Program-made: the position numbers and the translations under genes
The notes under the pieces: generated by a model
What the model saw: only the letters and a program-made list of their open reading frames with translations
Told to the model about the DNA's origin: nothing
Databases searched by the model: none
Source: Quillaja saponaria
Taxonomy: Eukaryota > Streptophyta > Magnoliopsida > Fabales > Quillajaceae
Reading direction: 5' to 3'
NCBI GenBank assembly: GCA_029379385.1
Contig: CM055608.1
Location: 24,426,350-24,490,349, forward strand
DNA length: 64,000 nt
Shown here: in pieces, positions 37,165 to 49,673 of the stretch
Position numbering within the stretch: the stretch's first letter is position 1
How the letters are laid out: every line of letters begins with the position of its first letter

Positions 37165-37980
37165 AGAAAGGGAAGAACCCCAGTTACTCGTGGGTATTGG
37201 AATGCTGAGAGTTGCACATTCTCATAATGTTCATGAAGATGAACTGTTTAGTGAGAGCAACATATAATCCAACTGTGAGTCTGTGACGAGGAATCAGGTA
37301 GTTATGGGATAGGCGAGGAAGTGGGTAGAGGGTCTGACATTGAGTTATCATAATTCATCACTTAAGATGATGTAGTCATTGTAGATGCCATTAGTAATGA
37401 ATTACCACCCGGTCGCCTACTTTAACTTTGATCGAAATATTTTACTTCACACGACATAGGGATAGTGCTCAGAACCGAGGTGGTAAATACCTAAAGTGCA
37501 CAACCCGATAAGAAATCTCATATCATTCAGCACAATTTGAGTGGGAGAAATATCTAAAATAATTGCGCAACTGCACTACAAATAGGTGAAGGGTATACCG
37601 TAGACCTCCTTTCACTTGATCTTCGGAAAGGCACATACAATGTGGCTCGGAATGGTAAGGACGGGTGCCACACTCTGTTCTAAGCACTATCCTTATGTCT
37701 GGTAATATAAAAAAATTTCAACCAAAATTGAAGTAGGCGACCTGGTGATAATTCATTCCTAATGTAATCTACAATGACTTCATCTCAAGCGATGAATCTA
37801 ATAACTCAATGTCAGACCCCCTACTTCACTACCTCGCTTATCCCACTACTGCCCAATTCCTTGTCACAGTTGGATTCTATGATGCTCTTACTAAGTAGTT
37901 CATCTTTATGCACATTTTTGAGAATCCATAACTCTCAGCATTCCAATTATTGGCGAGTAGCCTAGGGTTCTTCCCTTTTC
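37165..37980. repeat. Long inverted repeat (two arms of about 0.3 kb) inside the non-autonomous LTR element
   Basis: The left arm (37165 to about 37485) matches the reverse complement of the right arm (about 37664-37980), with a spacer of about 180 bases. Landmarks pair in order: GGAAGAACCC with GGGTTCTTCCC, TTGGAATGCTGAGAGTT with AACTCTCAGCATTCCAA, GGTCTGACATTGAGTTAT with ATAACTCAATGTCAGACC, AGGCGACC-type with GGTCGCC, and GATAGTGCTCAGAAC with GTTCTAAGCACTATC. The arms differ by scattered substitutions and small indels. A transcript would fold into a long hairpin. Confidence 0.85.
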
Positions 37981-38588
37981 CACGCCCTAAAATCACTTTA
38001 GACAGACCACTCTGGCTAGTCATCCTTAAAACTCACCCTGGCAGTCATGGGAAAACAATGACTTAAACTTAAAACTTGACAGGTATGACAAAGAGATCTG
38101 AAAGTCTTGAAAGAATACCTTGAAATAATTTACCGAATAGCCAATCAGGAAAAAAATTGAAAATGGTAGGCCAATATCACAACAAGTCATCCGGCCTTGG
38201 ACAGGCTCAGGTACCTGCTCAAACAGGCCTAGTTAGACAGAGACATTTGGTCAAGATGGTAGGAGTGGATTCAAAGAGGACACGAGAAATAGGATTGGAC
38301 CATGGAAAGGGGAGACCGTGAAATGGGAGACTGACCAGGAGAGAATGGGAGAAAGTTTTCATACCACATTTAAAGTGGTACACATTAATTCAAATCACAG
38401 AATTCACGTACCTAGATAAAATTGGCGACAAGACAAATGGTAGTCATTTTGAACTTCTTTAAAGAGGAGTAAAAATTCAATCCTCAGCCGGACATATTTT
38501 TAGGCTTAGATTACTCTTATAACAGTTAGGACCGGAACAACATCAAAGATTAAGTTCAAAATATTTTGAACTAAGGTTTGGGGACAAG

Positions 38589-38896
38589 TGATACTACTAG
38601 ATTAACCTAACCAATTCACTCACAACACATGGCACATGGCACATGGCAGTAGTGACTGGCATCATTAAACACCTATACATGTGGTGAATTCCTATAGGAC
38701 ACGCTGTAATATAAAAGGCCTGATCCAAGTCTGAAAAAAGGTAACTATAACTTTCCAAACATAGCAGTCAACATCACTATTATTCTCTACTACCTTATTA
38801 ACTTTGACATCGAATTGTCCCCGAAAATATACTTGATCACCCAGTCTATTGTTCATCCACGCGCGCCACGGATGTTTCGCAAATCGAAACTTAATA
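38589..38896 (+). repeat. 3' LTR of the non-autonomous element
   Basis: Begins TGATACTACTAG after the purine tract and ends at CTTAATA before AATTT. It is similar along its length to 36504-36803. Confidence 0.8.
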
Positions 38897-39325
38897 AATT
38901 TCATTTAGGTTTATTTATTAATTAAATTGTAGGGAAGAAACCCCACAGGTCCGCACCATGTGAATCTCAAATACATAACAAAAAATGGAGCAAAAATAGT
39001 CACCAAGTAATATTAATTTGGTAATACTAGCACTTACTTCTTAAGATTTGTTTGATACAGAAACAAAGGTGTTGTATTTAGACTCACTAGAAGGGTTGGT
39101 TTCTCTTATTCCACCAACTAGTCTTTCTACAGTTACATAAATGATACCATCACAGGTTCATCTCCTGTATTCTTAGTTATTTTCCTAGCTTTTGAATTTG
39201 TAATGTCACTTATAATCTTACTGGAATTTTTTTTAGCACAAGACAGCTTGTTAGTCCTGTTGCACTGGTTTGAGAAATTTCTCCAGTACAAGAATAGAGA
39301 ATTTTATATCTTATGAGAGAGTTAT

Positions 39326-39740
39326 CACTACTAGAAAATAGCAGTTTAGCGACGGAATTTAGTGACATATTTATTCCTTCATAATTCCGAAAAATATAAT
39401 CTACAGTAATATAGCGATGGAATAGTGACGAAATTTCATTATGTCACTAATTTGGTAGAAAAATATCAATTTGGCACGTAAATTAGTAGTGCACAAACAT
39501 TGCAACATATTAGCGTAGATTTTTCGTCACAAAACTTAGTGATGGAATAGCCGCTAAATATCTGTCACTATACAACACATTTAAAGAAAAAAAAAATCGA
39601 TGAATTTGGTATAGAAAATATCCGTCGCTAATTTAAAATTTTTGATATTGTGATGGATTTGTAATGGAAAACATTACATCGCTTAAAAGAAATATATGGT
39701 GCGATGGATTTGCGACGGAATTTCCATCACTAATCAACAA
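39326..39740. repeat. Left subterminal repeat region of the CACTA element
   Basis: Variants of GCGACGGAATTT, TTAGTGACGGA and GCGATGGATTTG recur many times within 400 bases of the left end. Such arrays bind the accessory transposase (TNPA-type) in En/Spm elements. Confidence 0.75.
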
Positions 39741-40019
39741 TTTGCGATTTTAACACCTTTTTCTCTTAATTTATTCTATTTTTTTGCCCCCAAAAAAAAA
39801 AAGGTAACCCTTACCTCTTTTTATGACTCAAATGTTTTTCTTAATTCTACTTTTTGTTCTATGGTAGAGTAGTACAATAACTTTGGTACTATCGCCTACA
39901 TGTAATTGCAATGGAAAGATTAAAAAGAAAAAATATATTTTTAATTCATCAATTGATCTTTTTATTCGACTCAGAAAGATTATATTGTCATATTTAACCA
40001 AAAAAATATATATTATATT

Positions 40020-40559
40020 TCTCAAATTGAAAGTAATACCCAGTTTTAATAATCTGTTAAAAGAAAAACCATTTTAATAAGCTTATGAGGCAAAAAATTA
40101 CAATAGGGACATAAAATTATTCTTTATTCTAAATTTGCTCTCTCATCTCCTGTTTTTCTTTTCTTCAATCAAAGTTGTACACAATTTTCATTTATTGACT
40201 ATCTCACACACAAAAAAAAAAAAAAACATCATTAGTATACTAATTTCTTTTTTATATATTTTCTTGGAAAAAAGATGTAACCTATATTATATATAAAAGT
40301 GGTTTCATGGCAGAAATTTTTTATTTTCTTAAATACTCTTTTGAGTTTTTATTATTGTTATGCACATAACATTTAGTTGTATTTGCTTCAAATAGAGAAT
40401 TATTTTTTATTTTTTTCAAATTCTTCTTCATTTTTATATCAATAGGTTTGTAATTATTTTATGACTATTAATTTCTTATATATATACTAATTCTTCTAAA
40501 TAATAATAAATTTATAATTTTTTTGAATAATTATATGTCAATAGTAATTAAAATTGAAT

Positions 40560-40598
<39 letters not shown>

Positions 40599-41604
40599 TA
40601 ATAAACTCCTAATAATCATAATTTTTTCAAATTCTTCTCAAATTTATGAATTAAAATTAAATTTTTTTTATTATGAATTAAAAGAAACATTAAGAGTATA
40701 GTTTTTTAATATAACATTGTTTTATGACTATTGATTTTTTTTTAAAAAATTCTTTTCAATATTAATAAATGTATAATTTGTCAATAACTATATATCAATA
40801 GTAATTAAGATTGAATTTCTTAATTTTTATTTATTTAATAAGTTATAAATAATTATAATAACTATAAATTTTCATTTTTAAAAAAAAACTATAAATTAAA
40901 AGAAATATTAAGAGTATAATTTTTATGATTATAATATTATTGCGTTAATTTTGTTTCATCTTTAGAATATTTTAAAAATATAGATGTTTATATTATGAAT
41001 TCAAAAAATCAAACTGAAACTAATACCCAATTTTAATAATATGTTAAAAAAGTCATTTTAATTAGCGCAAGAGACAAAAAATTACAGTAGGGACGTAAAA
41101 TTATTCTTTATTCTAAATTTTCTCTCTCATCTCCTGTTTTTCTTTTCTTCAATCAAAGTTGTACACAATTTTAATTTATTAAGTATCTCACCAAAAAAAA
41201 GAAAAAAAATTCAAAATTTGTTTTATAGTTTTATTTTGAAAATCTCACCAAAAGAAAAGAAAAAAAAAGACACCATTAGTATACTAATTTCCTTTTTTAT
41301 ATATTTTCTTAGAGAAAAAGATTTAATCTATATTATATATAAAAATGGTTTCAAGGCAGAAATTTTTTTATTTTCTTAAATACTCTTTTGAGTTTTTATT
41401 ATTATTATTATGCACAGTCTTTAGTTGTTATTTGCTTCAAATAGAAAAAATTTCTTCTTTTTTTTAAAAAAAAATTTCTTCATTTTGGTATCAATAGGTT
41501 TATAATTATTTTATGACTATTAATTTTTTATATACTAATTCTTCTCAATAATAATAAATTTATAATTATTTTTAATAATTATATGTCAATAGTAATTAAA
41601 ATTG

Positions 41605-41655
<51 letters not shown>

Positions 41656-42060
41656 TTTTGTTTAATAAACTCCTAATAATCATAATTTTTTGAAGTTCTT
41701 CTCAAATTTATGAATTAAAATTTTAAAAAATTATTATGAATTCATGAGTATAGTTTTTATTATTATAATATTGTTTTATGACTATTGATTTTTTTTTACT
41801 TCTTTTCAATATTAATAAATATACAATTTTTCAATAACTATATATCAATAGTAATTAAGATTGAATTTTTTTTTTAATTTAATAAGTTATAAATAATTAT
41901 AATAATATAAATTTTTATTTTAAAAAAATACTATAAATTAAAAGAAATATGAAGAGTATAATTTTTTTTAATTATAATATTATTGTGTTAGTTTTTTTTT
42001 TTTTTTCATCTTTAGAATATTTTAAAAAATTTAGATATTTCTATTATGAATTAAAAAAAA
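40020..42060. repeat. Direct repeat, two AT-rich units of about 1 kb inside the CACTA element
   Basis: The unit starting about 40024 (GTAATACCCAGTTTTAATAAT) recurs from about 41006 (CTAATACCCAATTTTAATAAT). Landmarks such as CTCTCATCTCCTGTTTTTC, CAATCAAAGTTGTACACAAT and GACTATTAATTT come in the same order in both. Each unit ends near TTTAGAATATTTTAAAAA. Length differences lie in AT and T tracts. No coding content. It looks like a tandem duplication within the element. Confidence 0.8.
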
Positions 42061-42545
42061 TTATTTTAATTTATTTTTTAAAAATTTTCTTTCCTTCCTA
42101 TATTTTTTTTCCTTTTTCTAGTTGAAACAAATGCAACAACAGATCTTTCAAATCCCTAATTTGAAAGAATACCTATTGCCCAGATTAAACGTTCTCTGAA
42201 ATCCCTAATCTCAAACTGCCAGTCTTCCTCTATGATATTCAAGATCAAAACCAGAGACTTCTCCTAGTGGTGGACGAACATGAGACTGTTGCAAAAGAAG
42301 ATCAAGTCAAAGATTGGAGATTTGTGAAATTGGCGGTTCAAAATCCTTTCTTCATTCGTCTTCTTCAGGTGTTGTTAAAGGTATGCACTTTCTTGTTGTC
42401 TTTTAGTTTCTTTTAGCATTTTTTACTTGCTTGCCTTTCTCTATCATAGGTCTGTTCTTACCCTTTCAGAAGCTTAGCTGTAATGATGCTATACTATAAG
42501 TCATTATACAAACTGATTTATTTAACATAAAGTCCACAACTCAGT

Positions 42546-42775
42546 TGTAATAGACATTAAGAAGCTAAAGGAGAAGGAAGCAAAGGAAAGAAAAGAAGAG
42601 GTAAACAGGAAGATAGCATCCAAGAAAGCCTTATCTGTGACACTGCATAGAGAGATCACGAAGGCTATCATTGAGAAATAGAGAGGTCTCAATAATTCAA
42701 AGAAGCTTCCGAGAACAGTTCTAGAAGCACTTCATGACAGAATTACAACTTTGCATTAGGGACTCTCAAGGTCAG
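42546..42775 (+). pseudogene. Captured fragment of a PPR-protein gene inside the CACTA element
   Basis: In one frame this reads VNRKIASKKALSV, then HREITKAIIEK, a stop, NSKKLPRTVLEALHDRITTL. This matches, to my knowledge, the N-terminal region before the repeats of an organellar P-class pentatricopeptide repeat protein (At5g48730-type). The usual continuation (LRWDSALKVFELL) is lost after a stop near 42758. No PPR motifs are present. It lies well inside the CACTA ends and upstream of the transposase, and is unrelated to CACTA proteins, so it is most simply host sequence picked up by the element. The transcript-like piece at 42120-42380 may belong to it, but I cannot show that. The family assignment is from memory. 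Confidence 0.55.
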
Positions 42776-42784
42776 TTTGTTTCT

Positions 42785-42863
42785 ATAAAGATACTTACTT
42801 TATTTCAAATTAATTTATCTTTTTAGTTTTGGTTGAATTTGTATTGGATTTTTTTTTGTTTTG

Positions 42864-42925
<62 letters not shown>

Positions 42926-43550
42926 TGGGTGCTTGAAATAAGAAAAAAATAATAATAAGAAGCTGCAATGGTGCGTAAATTTTCAAGCTTATTTTATTTC
43001 AAATTATTTTATCTTTTTAGTTTTGGTGTAATGGGTTTTGGTTGAATTCAAATGGGATTTTTTGTTTTGCATTTTTTTTTTTTTTTGTGGGTGCTTGAAA
43101 TAAGAAAAAAATAAATTAAGCTGCGTGCATAAATTTTCAAGCTTATTTTATTTCAAATTATTTTATCTTTTTAGTTTTGATGTAATGGGTTTTGGTTGAA
43201 TTCAAATGGGATTTTTTTGTTTTGCATTTTTTTTTTTTTTTTGTGGGTGCTTGAAATAAGAAAAAAAAAAAATTAAGCTGCAATGGTGCATAAATTTTCA
43301 AGCTTATTTTATTTCAAATTAGTTTATCTTTTTAGTTTTGGTGTAATGGGTTTTGGTTGAATAAAAATGGGATTTTTTTTGTTTTGTATTTTTTTTTTTT
43401 TTTTTTTTTTTGTGGGTGCTTGAAATAAGAAAAAAAATTGAGCTGCTATAGTGCGTAAATGTTCAGGCTTCTTTTATTTCAAATTAGTTTATCTTTTTAG
43501 TTTTGGTGTAATGGGTTTTGGTTGAATTCAAATGGGATTTGTTTGTTTTG

Positions 43551-43593
<43 letters not shown>

Positions 43594-43650
43594 TGGTTCT
43601 TGATATAAGAAAAAAAATTGAGCAGCAATGGTGCGTAAATTTTCAGGACC
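42785..43650. repeat. Minisatellite of about 150-170 bp units with long poly-T tracts
   Basis: The unit TTTATTTCAAATTA(G/T)TTTATC + TTTTTAGTTTTGGTGTAATG + GGTTTTGGTTGAATTCAAAT + GGG, then a poly-T tract, then TGTGGGTGCTTGAAATAAG and AGCTGCAATGGTGC, begins near 42800, 42990, 43142, 43303 and 43470. The last copy is cut near 43650. Units are similar to each other apart from the poly-T length, so amplification is fairly recent compared with the decay nearby. The lysine-rich minus-strand ORF here is an artefact of the poly-T tract. Confidence 0.85.
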
Positions 43651-45495
43651 CACTTGTGTTTGATTTAATTTGGTCTCAATTCTAATTTTGGGAAATTTTG
43701 ATTTTGGCATTTCTTCCTAGGCTCGTGTATGTGGTTCAATTTTAGTTGCATGGTCTAAATTGAAACGTCAATTTACAAATTACATGATTTAGTGTGATCA
43801 GTTATCTTTAATCCATCCAATGGTTGTGCTGAGCTTATCTTGACATGGTAAATCATCATGGACTAATGCTCATATATTGAACTTCCATGTTATTTAAATA
43901 TAATGCTTTGGGTGCTGGTATTTCCACCATAAATATCATTCCTGAGTTGTTTACCAATGTTAGCTCATTATGCATCCATATGTGAGATTTAGCATGAATA
44001 CAAAACCACCTAGTTTGCCTACCTTCTGGTCAGGAGCTTCCATATTGTTCTATTGCAACATATGTCTCCACATTTCAATTCTAGTAATCTTAGAGGTTCT
44101 TGAAATATCTAGTGATGTACTAGATTCCCTTTCCCTGACCATGACTATAAAATTTGAAAAGAAGATGCATTTGTGGGTTGCACTGAACTATTAAAGCCAT
44201 GCTATCTTTATTAAGTTGCTGAACATTAGGTTAATATGCTAATAAGCTTTATCAATGGCTAAATGGGGTTAATCTAAGTCATCTAGTTTCATTTTTGTCA
44301 TGCTTTTAGTATAATGAAAGAAATGGCTGCTAGTTACGTACCAATCTATCATGCTTCATTGTTCAAATAATCAGCTTTTAAAAAGTTACCAGCTTTATCG
44401 TTGATTACTTTATACAAAAGATGGTGGCAAAAAAACTTAGTAGTACTAATGATTATTGAAAATGATTGTTATTTGGCATATTTCTTACTTATTATCTAAT
44501 TCAACATGTGATGTGATTATTAATTTTGATAACTCTGCGAATGTTATAGGTTTTGATAAAAGGGTGACTTTGATCTAAAGAGTATCTAGGTTTTGAAAAC
44601 AAAGTAATTTATTTCTCTCTCATTTGAAGTAGGCAGTGGGCAGTACTGCAATAGTATTTAGACTATAACAACTTGCTCATGAATATTCAGCCATTGTACC
44701 TTGGTGATTTTAATATATAATAAAGAGCTCTTAAAAGGTAATGTGTATAATCATTCTTTTTCATTTTTGTTCTTTTGTTGTGGTATGATCTATCAATCAT
44801 AATTCTTCATGTTCCATCTGGTATAATCTACATTCTCCAATATGTCTGCATCAATTCTATTACTTGACTGCTGCATGGTGTGTCAATAGTTTTCAATTAA
44901 GTTTGTTTACTAATTTGTTATACAAGAGTTAAGATTTGTTGATATAGATGTTAATTAGACTATATATGTTCTTAGAATAATTAGTGAGAAAGTTAATATT
45001 TATAATATTTTACAAATACTCAAAACTTAGATTTTCATTCAAGAATTGTTGCTAATCAAAATTCAATTATGTTGGTCATTAAGTTTGACAATATTGATTT
45101 ACCATTAGTTAACGATTCTTGAATTGTCCAAAGTGGACAGTTTAGAAAAGCCACACATATCATTCACTACAATAATATCTTAATTTGGCTTTCCTTTAGT
45201 TTAAATTTGGTTTCATTTCTCTATGTTCTCTGGATGCATACATAGAAACAGAGTAATTGTTGTGTTTATGTCATGTACTTAGGAGACTAAAGGGAAATGC
45301 TGTTGAAATTTTGCTAAGTTGGAATGAAGGATTAAGATATTATTAGAATGAGTGTATTGTTTTCCTGAATGGGATAGGATCATCTTACCCTTAAGAAAGA
45401 GTTAAAGGTGTTAGAAATCATGCACATATTATTTATTTACCTAAAATATGAAGTTCAAGTGATGAAAAATTTGTCTTCTCTGTTTTAGTTGAAAA

Positions 45496-48400
45496 ATGTT
45501 GACAGATCGTAGTTGGATGTCTAATTAGAGAAATTCTATTGGGATAATAGATGAATTTAAAGATGGGGTTGAAGAGTTTATAAAATTTGCAACTGAAAAT
45601 GATAAAAGAGTTATGAACGATAAGGGTCTTCTGTGGTGTTCCTTGTTGTAAAAACAAGAAGTGGAAGAATCCATTTGAAATTTCAAAACATTTGTATAAT
45701 AAGGGTTTTAAAGATAGATATTTGAATTGGACATTGCATGGTGAGGAATTTTGGGGAGATGGCAGATCTTGTGAAGGCATGAATAACCCACCACTGTTTA
45801 ATCCGAACCCTTATATAGATATGGTCATGGAAGTGTTCATTTTGACATCAAATGGACGATGATGATGTACATGATGAAGAACAAAATCAATCAGTGTCAA
45901 AATTTTATGACTTATTAGAGTATGCTGACGAACTTTTATGGGAAGGTTGTGATGAACACACTACGTTGTCTGCAGTTTCACATCTATTAAATTTAAAATC
46001 TGAGTCAATATGAGTGAAACTCATTACGATCGAATGATGGAGATTATCAAGAGTATGCTACTGAAAACAGAGAAGTTACCTAATAATTTTTACACATTAA
46101 AGAAGTTGGTTGATGAACTAGGGTTGAAATATAAACAAATACATGCATGCCTAAATGATTGTACCTTATACTATGATAAAGAAGAAGATAAGACAATATG
46201 CCCTATTTGTAATCACCAACGATATAGGACTAAGAAAGCCCGTAATTCAAAATGGAATGATGTTCCTTACAAGGTATTAAGGTACTTTCTAATTATTCTA
46301 AGACTTCAACGATTGTATATATCAGATAAGACTGCATGACATATGAGATAGCATATGAAAGGTGTTTGTCGTGACCCAAATTTAATAACTTATCTATCAA
46401 ATGCTGAGGCCTAGAAGAAATTTAATGTTTCTCATCCTAATTTTGCAAGTGAGATTCAAAATATCTGTCTTGGACTTTCTACTGATGGATTTAACCCGTT
46501 TAGAAATTTAAGTATACCAGTTACTTGTTGGCCCATTTTCATTACTCTATACAATCTACTACCGAGCAAGTGCATGAAATGAACATCAATATTTTTGACA
46601 TTAGTTATTCCTGGTCCTAATTTACCAAAAAAAAAAAAAAAAAAAAGCACTTAGATGTTTACTTGAGACATTTGGTGGATGAGCTGAAAATTCTGTGGGA
46701 TGAAGATGTCTTTACTTTTGATGCTTACAAAAAACAGAATTTCTTAATGAGCGTTTCACTTTTATGGACAATTAGTGATTTTCCTATATATGGGATGTTA
46801 TCTAGGTAGAGTATGCAGGGGAGACTTGCTTGTCCAATTTGCATGGAAATAACTAAATTATTTTATCTTAAGAATGGTGGCAAATGTTGTTGATTTGATA
46901 GTCATTGATAATTTTTGCCAATGGATCATCGGTTTCGAAGAAACAAGAATGATTTCAAAAATGGAATTGTTGAGAAATCACCCCCACCCCTACGACTGAG
47001 TGGTGCAGAAGTTAAGACACGAGTATTTAACCATCATCAAATCACATTTGGCAAAAAGAGTGGCAGGCAAAAACATTATGCGTTTGGTAACGATCATTAT
47101 TGGATAAATATCTTTTAGGAATTATCGTATTGGGAGACTATTTTGATTCGCCATATTTTGGATGTCATGCATATTGAAAAAAATATTTTTGATAATATGT
47201 TCAAAACCCTTATGAATGTTAAGGGAAAAACAAAGACTATCCAAAGGTGCATGAGGATTTACGATTACTATACAAGCATCCAAAATTAGAGCTCTACAAG
47301 TACGGTGACAAGTTGATGAAACCAAAAGCTGCATATGTTTTAATAGATGATTAAATAAAATAAGTTTATGAGTGGTTAAAACAATTACGTTTTCCAGATG
47401 GATATGTATGCAATATAGCTCGTTGAGTTAATGTTACCGACAAGAAAATGTACGGCATGAAAATTAATGATTGTCATATGTTCCTACAAAGATTGTTGCC
47501 AACACGAGACTTTTTGTCTAAAACAATATGGAGAGCACAAACAAAATTGAGCCAATTTTTTGTGGATATATGTTCAACTGAAATACAAGCTAATCAAATG
47601 CTCCAACTAGAAGCTGACATTGTTGAAATCTTATGCAAGTTGGAAATGATATACATTCTTGGCATTTTTTATTCAAAGGAGCACTTAACTGTATATCTAC
47701 TATACGATATTAAAATTAGAGGCCCTGTACAATATTTTTGGATGTACCTATTCTGGAGGTGAAGTTACATAATTTGATACGTCATTTACAAAGTCACAAT
47801 TTTGAATATCTTTTTCGATACTAATGTTGATTTTAACTGTCAGGTGCATGCATGATTTAAAAAAAAATTGCAATAAAGCGCAAATAGAAGGGTCTATTTG
47901 TGAAGAACACATGTTAGAAGAGGTTTCAAATTTTTGTTCAATGTATTTTGGACCACACATTCGTACAAGATGCACAAAACTCTCCCAAAATGATGTTGGA
48001 GATCAAGAGATTCATCAAATTGCTCCGTGTCTCTCAATTTTTGAATATCATGGAAGACATTTAGATAGGAGTTGGACTAAAAATCTACCAGATACAGATA
48101 TGGAAACTGCAGAAACATATATTTTCCTAAATTGTAGTGAGATTGAACCATACATTAAGTAAGAATTTTTTAATTCACCTCCTAACTGATAAGCGGCTAA
48201 ATATAAATCATTCGTTTATACAAATTGATATCACTTTTAATAGGAAATTTGATGCGTGTTGAGCATCATCAATGCTCTTATCACTGCTTAACAAATTTAG
48301 ACGGAAAGGGAGAATAGTTTCTCAAAAAGGATGAAAAAACTTGTAAGTATGAAAATTTAATGCATATTTATTACTAAATATTTTAAGCTATTAATAAAAT

Positions 48401-49230
48401 ATAATTAATTATATTCTTTTAACTAATGATTTTTTTAATTAGGCTCATGAGAATCACCTTGACAATTCTCTCATACGAGATATGACTTGTGGTCCTCAAA
48501 ATTGTGTTAAATGTTACAATGCTTTCATCGTCAACGGATACAATTTTCACACTAAAGATTATGGGAAAAATAAGACAACAATGAACAGTGATGTTTGTGT
48601 TTTAGGCAATAACTATGGTAATGATGCATTAGATTATTATGGGATAGTTAAGGAAATTTTAAAATTCACTTACCTAGGTGACAATAACAAGGTGGTTCTA
48701 TTCAGATGTAAGTGGTTTGACTCGATTAATGGGGTTCGAAAATGATAAAAAGTATGGAATTGTGGAAATCATTCACAAGTCCAAACTTCGGTCATTTGAG
48801 CCATTTATATTAGCTGAGCAAGCCCAACAAGTATACTACATGAAATATCCAGCTTCAAAAAAAAAAGATAAGGTTAATTGGTGGGCTACATGCAAAGTTA
48901 AAATCAAGTTACATACTTCTGAGATGTATATGGAGGAAGAAAATCATAATTACTATCAGAATGATGTAGGAGCTACCTATTCGTCATTTAGATTCCAATA
49001 TGATGAAATTGACGAACCAGTTATCTTGCTTGACAGAGGCATCGTGGAAGAAGTGAATCTGAATGAGTTAACACCTAGTACGAAAAAAATAACAAGAAAT
49101 GAACCTCGAGAAAATGTTGATATGGGTGATGATGATTATATAAATGATGAGAAAGATGAGTCAGAATGGCAATCAGAAAGTGATGATACAGATAACATTT
49201 ACAAAATTCTTCTGGTCATTCAACATAACA
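45496..49230 (+). pseudogene. CACTA tnp2-type (TNPD) transposase, degenerate
   Basis: The intact protein cuts and joins CACTA ends. Domains run in the usual order. Transposase-associated domain about 45496-45780 (TDRSWM, GVEEFIKFATENDKRVM). First core segment 46010-46330 (CPICNHQRYRTKKARNSKWN). Tnp2 core about 46340-47345 (CLGLSTDGFNPF, SKCMK, PLRLSGAEVKTRVFNHH, HILDVMHIEKNIFDNM). DUF4218-like 47366-48160 (LPTRDFLSKTIWRA, LCKLEMIYILGIFYSKEHL, GPVQYFWMY, GSICEEHMLEEVSNFC). DUF4216-like 48500-49070 (YYGIVKEILKF, FRCKWFDS, FEPFILAEQAQQVYY). The parts are broken by many stops and frame changes, and by a poly-A tract near 46627. Some pieces may be split by real introns (for example near 48160-48440), but the stops within exons show it is inactive. 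Confidence 0.9.
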
Positions 49231-49355
49231 TTTGTCTTATGTTAATAGTTAAATTTTATTGTACGCTATTACAAATTTATGTTATTATGTATGTACTGTT
49301 TATATTTTGAAGTACACCACCACAGAGCCACAAACTTGCAGTGCCTACTAGAATG

Positions 49356-49642
49356 TCAATGAGTGACATACCAGAATCATTTTCTAGGAGGGAGTCTGTA
49401 TCACCTATACTTCCTTCATTATTTAGGAATGAGTCTATATTACCTATACTTCATTCATCATCGAGGAAGGAGTCTGTATTACTTATACTTCCTTCACCAT
49501 CCACCTCATAGTCTATTTCTCCATCATCAGTTACTCCGGCCGAGAGTCCATCATTAGCCTCATATGATATTGACAGTGCAGACACCTTATCATCAATATA
49601 AAGCCAGGAACAAATCTATAAGCTTTACACTTATTTGTTGTT

Positions 49643-49673
<31 letters not shown>

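Larger units (their letters stand above)
36504..38896 (+). mobile_element. Non-autonomous LTR retroelement (LARD/TRIM-like), target duplication AATTT
   Basis: Two similar LTRs of about 300 bp (36504-36803, 38589-38896) are flanked by AATTT (36499-36503 and 38897-38901). Just after the 5' LTR, TTAGTACCGTTTGTGGGA (36804) resembles the TGGCGCCGTTTGTGGGA primer-binding region of plant Gypsy-type elements. TTTGGGGACAAG (38577-38588) before the 3' LTR is a purine-rich tract. The 1.8 kb interior has no protease, RT or integrase. A 67-residue frame at 37005-37208 is gag-like at best. It therefore depended on enzymes supplied by another element. It sits in intron 2 of the dead SCPL copy. The LTR ends are TGAT...AATA and not a clean TG...CA, so borders may be off by a few bases, though the AATTT repeats fit. 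Confidence 0.78.

Noticed and set aside
43528..43710. Minus-strand ORF with poly-lysine
   Set aside because: Product of the minisatellite poly-T tract inside the CACTA element.
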